The notes beneath the pieces were generated by a model, which was not told the DNA's origin, searched no databases, and saw only the letters and a list, made by a program, of their open reading frames with translations. Shown piece after piece: positions 47,501 to 56,316 of a stretch of 64,000 nucleotides of DNA. Numbering within the stretch: position 1 is the first letter of the stretch; each line of letters begins with the position of its first letter. Origin of the DNA: Capniomyces stellatus (taxonomy: Eukaryota > Kickxellomycota > Harpellomycetes > Harpellales > Legeriomycetaceae); assembly GCA_001661515.1 (NCBI GenBank), contig LUVW01000015.1:143553-207552 (forward strand), written 5' to 3'. A program made the position numbers and the translations under genes.

Positions 47501-48846
47501 TGCTGAGAACCCAAGAGGCTATCCGTAGACTAGAATCCAACTCCACCAAGAGCAATACCCCAACCAGCGCCAATAGCGCAAGCTCCAAGTACAAGAGACC
47601 CGGAAGCCAAGAGAAAATGCTATACAGAAAGCCCAGCCGAGTTGTACAGGTCCCACTAAAAGCAGAAAAGGAACAGATTGTTCCCAGCACAAGGGCAAGT
47701 TCCACCAACTCAGGAGTGCAAAACCAGAACCAGGTTGAGTACCAAAGCTTTGACCCATCTGCCACATACAACACCTACAACGCCCAGGCTACAAACCAGC
47801 AGAGATATATGCAGGAATTGGCATACAGTCAGGCTGCTGTAGTAGCTGCTGGAGTAGTTGATCCAAACGATTCTAGGCCATCCTCTCGTTTGCACAACCA
47901 AATGATGCCTGTTAACAGCAACCAAGTTGGTCAGTTTGGCTACAACTACCTACAGCAAATGGCTTCACCCGTAGTGATTCCCGGGAATATTATGCAACAA
48001 AGCGTTATGATCCAAAACCAACAACACATGGCTCCAATTGCACAGATTGCATCAAACCAGCCAGCAATCAGTTATCAAGGCTCGCAGTATGGCCCAGGAA
48101 TTAACCCCCAAAACATAAAACGCCAAACTGGAAACTTTGCAAATCCACAGTCAGCCCAAAGCTTTAGAGGATCCGTCCAAGGTTCACCTGTCACATCCTC
48201 CGGAACTATTCGACACATGCCTGTAAACAGCCCAATCATAAACAGTGCTCAAGTAGTTCCAGGTAACGTAGGCCAACCACATGCTATGTCACTACAAAGC
48301 ATGTACGAATTTCAGTATATGCAAAACCAACAACAGTTCCAGCAACAACAGGCACAGGCACAAATACAGCTGCAAATGCAACAACAGGCCCATATGCAAA
48401 CACTAAACAAAAGAGTCTCTCATAGCTCACTTGGCCATAACCAAATAAACCAGCAAAGATCGTACTCTCCAGTTTACCAACACTCCCCTATGATTGACCA
48501 TAACCAACACCAGGTAATGTATTCTAACAACTATAGTCCACAGATTGGCCCAATGGTGATTTCCAATAACCCAATGTCTGCCTCCAGCCCCAGCACCGCA
48601 TCAAACAGAAAGAGTAACCTGAATCCATATGCAACTGTTGCAATCGACAGAAGCTCGCCCCGCAACAACGCCATATATTCGCCATCTTTGGTTCAAAACC
48701 AGTACAATAGCATGCGATTGCAGAATGGAATAAGTGATCTAAACTATGACCCTAGGTCAGAAATTGTAGAAAACCAACAACTCCGGATGCAGCAGTCATC
48801 AAGAGCCTCTTATAGAGTACAGACTCCTACTCAGTATCCAAGATAA
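44539..48846 (+). CDS. Large low-complexity protein of unknown family
   Basis: Single-exon frame of 1,435 residues from ATG 44539 (MGIGSLFGRVH). The frame runs 58 codons further up, but that part is AT-rich leader-like and I prefer the downstream start. No known domain recognised. Visible parts: basic, Ser/Lys-rich N-terminus with RRKSFLF and KKKSGFFGFIK patches; a charged coiled coil near residues 480-528 (EELARLAELEERRLKKEMQK); a Tyr/Met/Gly/Asn-rich stretch (residues 540-670); an Asp run near 721-731; a compact, conserved-looking segment near residues 822-840 (RKTVRFRQTVSVVFNSP); and a Gln/Asn/Pro/Ser-rich prion-like C-terminal third with a QQQ cluster near 1260-1290. KTVRF fits the PP1-docking RVxF pattern. 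No signal peptide or membrane segment. Possibly a cortical or cell-polarity scaffold, but that is speculation. Confidence 0.8.
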   Translation: MGIGSLFGRVHTAKKQEENVDVSQSKKAQALTKDTRRKSPEKSTTSRRKSFLFMGGGKDSDQSNTKSKVDPGSEVRREYFIEERTKTRSDTPEIRLDKIELNFQGGLMGGMEGESRYKSYLDPRNEETVPNNKLDFGSIDDWGLSSLTSSGRNSEQQQTKPTVPKDKTISKSKIATDRVNNMTSTKNAYADTYTNAQKSSVAQAKDQYGYNRSKLTDNHDYELPNNIISSMGEDTMFLNGQSFGWNENGSDDTANRDVDFDYKKSDLARFDLDSFSGYTNNNTSDISNNKSNIGFGDFIVDFKISDKRTISSSENTLGKDKCDSEKSASVDELSYDKPKRESQKTNVKSRPSGDFSTPTSNPKDSEKAKVIKKKSGFFGFIKASKETKSEDSTKDKAKLVRKKSVILSSTNQKRQSIPFDHGPPPKSKSGPDAVADLDRPEITNRIYNEQSSKGRSKHDYDEDEHNDEVVPQDMKKTNNFTEELARLAELEERRLKKEMQKAKVQQIKDNEEKKKNQVYNRMRERHLKEFKINNMGGVYKPAYPNQNISSGEVDQTIVDSSAFYPHTNAMYGVDGEAVMNFNGNSPSVQYNGIMNAVDMGQQYGTAGVMSADGSGAVSGSPMMYPNGYVAQNCYPGQLNGMPIAIGSNGMPILTPAMQYQDVQDEFGEYPNEDDINMDTLAENSDEVDEGSIQGNEIYETGKGNEAYVEEKALYQSQVQAGDDDDDDDDDNEVLGNIKIVDNKFTKRSTFEVSSTAEHADEAAIPNNGIYDSESLVTSVSMIKKISSTGNIAKRLSNAGLHNLNVDTRPITNKILENPDLLSDNNRKTVRFRQTVSVVFNSPLSPDENAVIPKVGGTEPSKKDEEKSNSGGAVERKGSSDSNPESSARNSGGIARFYQSAVSSRSVSDFASLSRKNQREIIEKSEKLRRLSVIGLQGTSNPEPAEYDSDQSYKEENADDNGFEGQSKEPSEAKPKTRVNTTAPSKEKMLRTQEAIRRLESNSTKSNTPTSANSASSKYKRPGSQEKMLYRKPSRVVQVPLKAEKEQIVPSTRASSTNSGVQNQNQVEYQSFDPSATYNTYNAQATNQQRYMQELAYSQAAVVAAGVVDPNDSRPSSRLHNQMMPVNSNQVGQFGYNYLQQMASPVVIPGNIMQQSVMIQNQQHMAPIAQIASNQPAISYQGSQYGPGINPQNIKRQTGNFANPQSAQSFRGSVQGSPVTSSGTIRHMPVNSPIINSAQVVPGNVGQPHAMSLQSMYEFQYMQNQQQFQQQQAQAQIQLQMQQQAHMQTLNKRVSHSSLGHNQINQQRSYSPVYQHSPMIDHNQHQVMYSNNYSPQIGPMVISNNPMSASSPSTASNRKSNLNPYATVAIDRSSPRNNAIYSPSLVQNQYNSMRLQNGISDLNYDPRSEIVENQQLRMQQSSRASYRVQTPTQYPR
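46700..46731. repeat. GATGAC coding repeat (Asp run)
   Basis: In-frame GAT/GAC repeats encode nine to ten Asp in the large unknown protein. Confidence 0.8.
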
Positions 48847-49048
48847 ATACCACCAGACTTATTGACAATACAGTGCTCTCCTTCCACCCTCCTTTATTCC
48901 CTATTCTTTGTACCCCAATATTTATAATTTGTTCTCTATTTTCTAATTTTAAAATCTTTATTTTACCAACTTAAACTTAAACCTTAATGTAAAGCGTCTA
49001 TTACTGTTTGTTTTTTTTTCTACTTACTGTTATAAAATTAATATCAAA

Positions 49049-49530
49049 ATGGATCAAAAAAACACTTGGACCAGTGGTTATATACGCTGGACAAGACGCT
49101 ATAACAAAAATGACACCCGTAAAGGTGCAACTAAACATACACTCCAGGCAAGACAAGCCAGGAATGAAAAAACTGTAATACCAAGGTGGATCAAAAAATT
49201 ACATGCCGGCCAGTGGAGCAACTGGATGGGGCCACAACTGATCTACCCAGATTACAAAAAGGGCCAAAAAGAAAACCTAATTCGCCTACTATAATCTCAC
49301 AGAGATTGGTGGGCAAGCTCCTGGGAGAGGAGTTAAAACAACCAACCGCCAAGATTCTCAAGAATCCTGACACCCTCGGCATCAAGACGGTTCTGGAAAC
49401 AGCGTCGTTTTTGGAGGCCATCCACAAACCCCGTTACTTGATCCTGTCCAGGCTTAAAGTAGCATCAATCTCCCTGAACCAATGCCCATCGGGTACGGAC
49501 GATCTAATTGATCGAAGGGGTGTTGGCTAG
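49049..49530 (+). other. Multi-frame open segment, possible decayed or exotic gene
   Basis: About 480 bases with higher G+C than the flanks. One frame is open from ATG 49049 to 49294 (MDQKNTWTSGYIRW). A second is open 49186-49530 (ending DDLIDRRGVG). A third, upstream, reads like ordinary protein (TLGPVVIYAGQDAITKMTPVKVQ) before stopping. The two starts share a related sequence (GGATCAAAAAA...CCAGTGG). No single clean gene model emerges: it could be a frameshifted gene, a spliced gene with an intron I cannot place, or a remnant of inserted DNA. No family recognised. Confidence 0.35.
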
Positions 49531-49945
49531 TAGAGTCATTTAACATATCAAAATAGTACAGTGTTTTATAGTATTTTTATGATATTGCTTGATGTCGTAT
49601 GTTTTGTTGTGTTGATTCAGTTGCCAATAGATCATATAAGCAAGTAACAAAATGAAAAAAATATAACAAATTAAATGTCACTGTGTTATGTAATTATGGA
49701 ATTTCGGAATAAATGCTTGATTTGCTATTTGCCAGCCAAAAGCTCGATTGATAGCCTAGCGGACCTTTTCAGAATTTAAATACTTCTAGTGAAAAAAAAA
49801 AGTTGTCGTGATTTCCCAAGGATTAATTTGAATAAATAAGACAAAATTTCAGTTTTTTTTTTTTTTTTTACTTTTAAAAGGCTAGTAAACGCGAAATAGT
49901 GTTAATTTTCAACATTTGGATGCTCAGTAGATATCCAAAAGTTTA
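49531..49945. other. Intergenic spacer upstream of Dus1
   Basis: AT-rich with a 19-base T run near 49852-49869; likely the Dus1 promoter. No coding potential. Confidence 0.5.
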
Positions 49946-51947
49946 ATGTTTGCATTGTTCGCTAGGCTTACTAATAAAATACCAATACTTGAAAAATTCC
50001 CTCGAGCAAAGACTCACTTTAGTAGCATTTTGACAAAGCCTATAATTAGCGAAAAAATGACGACCAAAAGAAACATGGATTCCAAAGCAGAGATTGAGAG
50101 TCAAAATCAAACCGATAAAAAGATCAAAACTACGGAAGAAAACGAGAGGTCAGAAAAAGATCAAGATCTTCCAGAAACCAGTAGCTTGATCCAGGAGTCA
50201 ATAAGCAGCATAGTCGATGCTAAAGTGGATTCAGCCCAAAGCGAAGAGAAGCAGGACAGCCCCAGTGCCAAAGCAGGATCCGAACAAGTACCACCAAAGG
50301 AAGGAGGGGAGTCCAACAACTCTTCCAGCGATGGCGAGAATAGCACTCAAGTACCCTCAACGAAACTTGCTGGGTACGCATTTTTCAACGAAGGGCTTAA
50401 AGGTGCAAAGTATATCGTAGCACCAATGGTAGATCAATCGGAACTTGTAAGCCTTGCTTATTAATGTTTATATAAGGGTATATCGAGAGTTTGTAATTAT
50501 TGCCAGAATTGTGGCAACAGCCATGGTAGAGGCCATACTAAAAATAACGGAAAAGCTATACAAGGATGTAGATAAATATAAAGATTGCATGCTTGTTTTT
50601 AAAACTGCTGGACTCGATTTACCAATAGGCATGGAGGATTCTAAGTAGAAGGTATGGTGCCCAAGCTTGTTTTACTCCGATGTTTCATGCTAGGATGTTC
50701 TCAAACCCAGACAACCGAGGATACTACAATGAAATGTGGGAGTACAACAAAGAGGATAGACCATTGATTGTCCAGGTAATTGCTTTACCACTTACATTTT
50801 TATATATTGAGAATAGTTTGTGTGGTCGGTCAAGGATAGGAACTGATGTGCAAGCTCTATCAAATACGTTTTAGTTTTGTGCCAATGACCCCGAGCACTT
50901 TTTGGCAGCAGCCAAGCTGGTAGAAGACAAAGCCGATGCCGTAGACTTAAACTTGGGATGCCCACAACATATAGCGAAAAGGGGGAAATACGGATCTTTT
51001 TTGATGGACGACTGGGAGTTGGTTTCGAAAATGGGTAAATATTTATATAATAGTATAAGTCGTGAATGATTTCAATTTCCAAGTTCAAGTATCTAAATGT
51101 ACTTGGCTGCTTGATTTTGTTTTGAGTCTTGACTTCTAATGCTAAAGCACATAAAGTCATAAAGCAAAATCAATAAATGAAGAAGAAAAAAAAAATCGAA
51201 ATAAATACAAACCAAATAGTAACCAAGCTGAGTCAAAACCTCAAGATCCCAGTAACAGCAAAAATCAGAGTGTACCCAGAAGTTGAAAAGACCATAGCAT
51301 ACGCCAAAATGCTGGAAAAATCAGGAGCTCAGATGCTAACGGTGCACGGCAGACTTCGGGAGCAAAAAGGACACAAAACAGGTCTGTGCGACTGGGCCAA
51401 AATCAAGGCAGTCAAGGAAGCTGTTGGAATTCCGGTGATAGCAAACGGAGGAATTATGTACTTTGAGGATATTGACAAGTGTCTAGAAGAGACCGGAACT
51501 GATGCTGTGATGTCGGCAGAAACGAATCTATACAACCCGGCTTTATTCGCAGGGTTGTCCCCACCACAATGGGAGATTGCCCGTGAGTATTTAGAAATAG
51601 CCAAACATATCCCAACAACCAAGATATCGTACATAAGAGCCCACCTTTTCAAGCTGTTCAGGCCCAGTTTGCCAATACACACCGACTTACGGGATCAACT
51701 GGCAGCAGCCAAGAGCTTTGACGATATGTCCAAGGCTGTAGAGGCTTTGGCCGAAAGACTGTCTATTGATAAAAAGGCGTTTGAGGACAAGTACCTTTCT
51801 GAAACTGGTAAAGACTTTGATATAAAAAGCATCGAGTTTGACGAATTTGGCTATAAAAAGTACCCCCATTGGATATGCCAACCTATGATCAGGAAAGAGT
51901 TTGACAGCCAAAAATCCGCTGGAGACAAGCCTTTGGGTCGAAAGTGA
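49946..51947 (+). CDS. tRNA-dihydrouridine synthase, Dus1 type
   Basis: FMN enzyme that reduces uridine to dihydrouridine in the tRNA D-loop (Dus1 modifies U16/U17). Four exons (49946-50446, 50629-50775, 50875-51034, 51220-51947) join in phase to 511 residues. The core shows [26 protein letters not shown]-like [29 protein letters not shown] (with the catalytic Cys in NLGCPQ), [30 protein letters not shown] and [16 protein letters not shown], all standard for Dus1. About 150 residues precede the enzyme domain. They start as a basic, Ser-containing presequence-like stretch ([22 protein letters not shown]) with a later Met at MTTKRN, then an acidic Ser-rich linker. Two starts could give mitochondrial and nuclear/cytosolic forms; this is inference. 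The segment 50447-50628 is intronic despite being open in one frame. Confidence 0.92.
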
Positions 51948-52280
51948 ACCTAAGCCATTTGATCAAGCTGTTTGCTTATTACACCTCCCACTCTCTTTCT
52001 CAAGAGTAGCAATACTTCATTTCATTATATTAGAGTATATACATTTTTTTTTTTTACATTTAACATTACAACATTTGCTTTTTGAATCTACTGTTGAACT
52101 TCTTTAAAAATACACTGATGGATGCATATCACAGTTAATCCACAACTAAAAGCACTTTTTTTATTTACATTGCGAGTAGCACCAATGGTATCAATATGGA
52201 ATGTGTTTTTTTGGGGGAAGGGTGAGGGAGTTGAAAGCTTTATTGAAACAAATTCTAGTAGACACTAAATAAAAAAGTAA
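51948..52280. other. Convergent 3' spacer
   Basis: Spacer between the 3' ends of Dus1 (+) and aspartyl-tRNA synthetase (-). T-rich, with a G-rich patch at 52211-52230. No coding potential. Confidence 0.6.
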
Positions 52281-55200
52281 CTAAGCTGGTTTAACTTGTA
52301 GATTGTATCCAGAAAGCTCTTGCTCTGTAGCCAAAGCAGGTGATTTTATCATTAGGTCGCGACCATCTGCTGATTTTGGAAATGCAATGACATCGCGAAG
52401 ACTCTGGGAGTCTGTTAGAATAGCGACTAGTCTATCCAAACCTACAACCACGCATGCACCAAAATGGTTGAATATTAGTGGCTTTTTATTCACACTATTT
52501 TACTATTTCTTATAAATGTTTGCGCAATATGCAGTAGTGCTGTTGACGCAATTTACCTAATGCAATTCCGCCATGTGGAGGACATCCATGGCCCAAAGCG
52601 GAAACCAGGTGTTCAAGACGTTCACGGATGTGGTCGGGTATCTTGAATAAGTAAAAAACAAATGCAAATACAGATAAAAGTACAAATACAAATACATTAT
52701 GTCGACTGGCAAACTAAAGCGCTATTAGGTATATGTTCTTTTCTTTTGTGACGTTTTATATAATAGTTCCTAGTGGTGACAGGCGCAGCTATTAGAAATT
52801 TTTGTGTGGTTGGCTTACCTTTAATATTCCAGAAAATACATGTTCTTGCAGCTCTGGGTCATGGATTCTAATGCTTCCACCTCCCAACTCTACTCCGTTT
52901 AAAACCAAGTCGTAGTGCTGGCCATATATTTCCTGTGGATTTGTGTTTTTTACTAGTTTCAGATTGCTTTTGTTGTCAACCTCAAAGCCACTTTTGTTTG
53001 TGGGCAGGTCGGGCGCAGTGAATGGGTGGTGTGTTGCTGACAAAGTTCTGCCTGGCTTATCAGTTTCGCTTGTGAAAAGCGGAAATTTTTCAATCCACAC
53101 AAACTCAAATTCGTTTGAGTGCTTAACTACGCCTTTTTATGTGCCAAGTGCATAGTTACAAAAAAAAATTCGAACCAAAATAACCATGTATAAAAAAAAC
53201 AAAAGCATGTTAGTTGAAAGTAGTCTGTGTAGTAACTTAATTGTGATTTATATTCAGGAAAGGAAAAAAAAAAACAGGACAAAACTGGTTTCCGTAAATA
53301 AAAGACAAACAAAAATCACCTTTCTTGTGTAGCATTGACGAGACAGCAGCTCGTAGTCTCCCCAGAGTAGTGTTGGCAGGCTAAAAAAACAGATATATTA
53401 ATGTAGAACTCGCATTAGCAGCAGTATATTTCATACACGTATCATAATGTAATAGTGTAGCATGTATGTATGTATGTATGTTGGAATATTATCGAGTTTG
53501 GGCGACTTACAGTCACGTTCTTGGATCTCTCGGCTACAAACACCAAATCATCATTTTCAAACGCTAGCGTTTGAGATAGCTTTGCAAAATGATCATTGCC
53601 AAATTTGCTAGCCAATTTCCCAAAAAATGTGTTGGCTCCCGCTTGTCTAGGCACCCCATCATCTCCGATTTTATGCGAAGTTATAGACTATTTCAATTAC
53701 CACAATTTCACTTATTTTACTTAACACAACCTCGTTTAATATATGCAACAACTTTAGTAGACATTGGTAAATATGCATTACATACCCTTGATTCGTTATT
53801 CTTTACACTTTGGTTGGCTATTTCCATCAGCGTTTGCACTTCGTTTCTAGTGAATTTGTACATGCTTCCCTTTACCACTAAAAACTCTGAAATCATGTCG
53901 TTTTCGCCAATGTTGGTATCTAATGTACTGTTGTCGAACTGGTTTATCTACGCAATTATTACTCGCATTTAATAATCTTGCACAGAATAACATCCAGTAA
54001 ATCAATGCTTAATAGCGGGTCTATCCACTCATACACAGTATATTCTACGATGCAGTGTTTGGAGTCTCAACTTGTAGTTACTGTGCACTGAAACGATAAG
54101 CCATCAGTGGGATTTACCTTCAAATCATATCGCAAATCTGGTTTGTCACTGCCATACTACATGTTTTAAAATGAATGGGGGGAGGGGGGAGGGTTAGCTT
54201 TGCCCTAAACACAGATTATAGCAATTATCGATAAACATTGAACTCTAATCACCTTCGATGTAGCTTCATCAAACGACATCCTTCTAAATGGGGTCTGCAA
54301 CTCATGTCCCTTTATATCTTTCCAAATTGATTTCATCAATCCCTCAATAACCAGCTGGATGTCGCCGGGCTTTATAAACGACATCTCCAGATCCACCTAT
54401 AAAAAGTTGACCAAGTTGGCATTAATACTATGGATTAAGCTGAGTAGTTATTTATATATTACTATCGATGCCAAAATCAGGCACTGTACTCGCCTGAGTA
54501 AATTCTGGTTGGCGGTCGGATCTCAAATCCTCATCTCTGAAGCACCGTGCAATTTGATAGTATCTGTCAAACCCTGACACCATCAACAGCTGTTTAAACT
54601 ATAAGCAGTTTAGAAACTATGTTGATAATCCTTCAATTTTAGGCCATTAGGGCGTGTGTTTGCAGGATTTATTTTTTATCCTGTTAGCATTTTTATTTAA
54701 AAGAAACAACATCAAGCACGATAAAAGTGCTGTAGCTGGTTTTGGACAGTGCGCAATACAGGCCAGAAATATATTAATAGTTACGAACCTGCTGTGGGCT
54801 TTGTGGTAGCGCATAACAGTATCCAGCACCATTCCTAGTCGGAACTAGAAATTCTCTAGCACCTTCTGGGGTAGACTTGAACAATAGTGGTGTTTCAATA
54901 TCCAAGAAGCCTAAACGTATCACCCAACGAGTAGTTGTAAATAAAGATGCAACTCGGCAACTTCAACGTTAATAAAAAAACAATTCAGAGTCTAAAAAAA
55001 GAAAAAGAAAAACAATTCAGCAGAATCTATTACTACAATGGAATGTAAACATTCAAACCTACCCAGCTCGTTCATATAGCTTCGGATACTCCAAACAACT
55101 CTTGATCGTGTTCTTATATTTGATTGTAACTCATTCCTCCTCAAATCTATATGTCGGTTTTCAAGTCTTACAGCCTCCTTTGGCTAAAGAAAATAGAAAA

Positions 55201-56316
55201 AAAAACGAGAAAAAAACGGAAAAAAACGTCAATTTACATTTATTGTTTCAGTTTAAATACCAATGTGTCGTTTTAGTTTATTCGACTTAATCATCGCTAT
55301 TTTTGTGATATTTGACACTGATTACACAAACCGGCTCTATCTTACCAGACTTTTTCTACTTGATGGCAAGAACGGCATACTTTTGGCCAAGTTAAGAATC
55401 TTGATGTCCTTTCCCAAGATTTCAACCTTTTGGCCTTTTTGCTCAAAAGATATGTCGCTCGTGCCGTTGCTGGTGGTTTGTGGCTGTAATCGAACTGTTC
55501 CCTCGATTTTTATTACACTTTCTAAACTGATCTTTGTCAACACATCCCACACTGTATCATTTGCAGAACCTTCCATTCCGAGCTCCGACCTGTTGAACAC
55601 CACTTGTATCGTCCCCATGCCGTCCCGCAAGCTAATAAATGCCAAGGAGCTTGAAACAATTCTATCGTTATTCATTTTGATCAGAATTTTAGTCAAACTA
55701 AACACAAACATTTTTCTCGGCTTAAATTTATAGAGCACCAAAAATTTGTAAGTATACCCAGCTGTACTTTTCGTGGACCATCATTCAACGCGATTATTGT
55801 AGACCTGGTTTGTTTTATCTTGGCTATACGTATCCTACCTAACATTTTGGGCCCAGCCGCAAAGTGTTACATCTAAGCCCAAGTGTTCTGTAGAGATATC
55901 TCCACACGAATGGCTGCGCATTGATGTAGCCAGTTTGTTTTCTTCGACTATTAAATCAACCCAATTCAAAAACACTGTTAGTGCCACTAATAAATCATCA
56001 GACAACCAACTAAAATAGGCGTGATTCCTGTTTCAAAGGCGCCAAGTCTTTTTGAAGCTCCAATTGAACAATGGCTTTCAATAGCACTTTTATAATCCAC
56101 ATTGGATTTTAGTATAGTCAAGTTAAAGAGTGTTTGTTTCTGACCTGGCAAGCTAGAACATACAGTTTTGTGAAAACATCTTTTCTGGATGCTGGCTGAG
56201 CCATTTTCCAACTTATATCCTATTCTTGATGTACCTCTAGTAACCAGTCTTCCAAAACTGCCGTTCGCCATAATAGTGGCTGCCCTACTACCGACTTTGT
56301 TTTTTATTGAATTCAT
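52281..56316 (-). CDS. Mitochondrial-type aspartyl-tRNA synthetase
   Basis: Class IIb synthetase that charges tRNA-Asp, of the bacterial/mitochondrial (DARS2/Msd1) type. The gene is cut into about 15 small exons over 4 kb. The first exon (from ATG 56316) encodes a basic, Ser/Arg-rich, acid-poor presequence ([20 protein letters not shown]), fitting mitochondrial import. Then come the anticodon-binding OB fold ([38 protein letters not shown]), [11 protein letters not shown], the motif 1 region ([18 protein letters not shown]), [21 protein letters not shown], motif 2 [16 protein letters not shown], the bacterial-type insertion ([16 protein letters not shown]), [11 protein letters not shown], and motif 3 [18 protein letters not shown] split by an intron. 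Exon edges are approximate; the first donor (CCAG|GTCAGA) is chosen only because it keeps phase. Confidence 0.9.
53458..53480. repeat. (GTAT)n microsatellite
   Basis: Tandem ATGT/GTAT units in an intron of the aspartyl-tRNA synthetase gene. Confidence 0.7.

Noticed and set aside
50454..50648. 64-codon frame inside Dus1
   Set aside because: Lies in the first Dus1 intron; splicing 50446|50629 restores the conserved [11 protein letters not shown].
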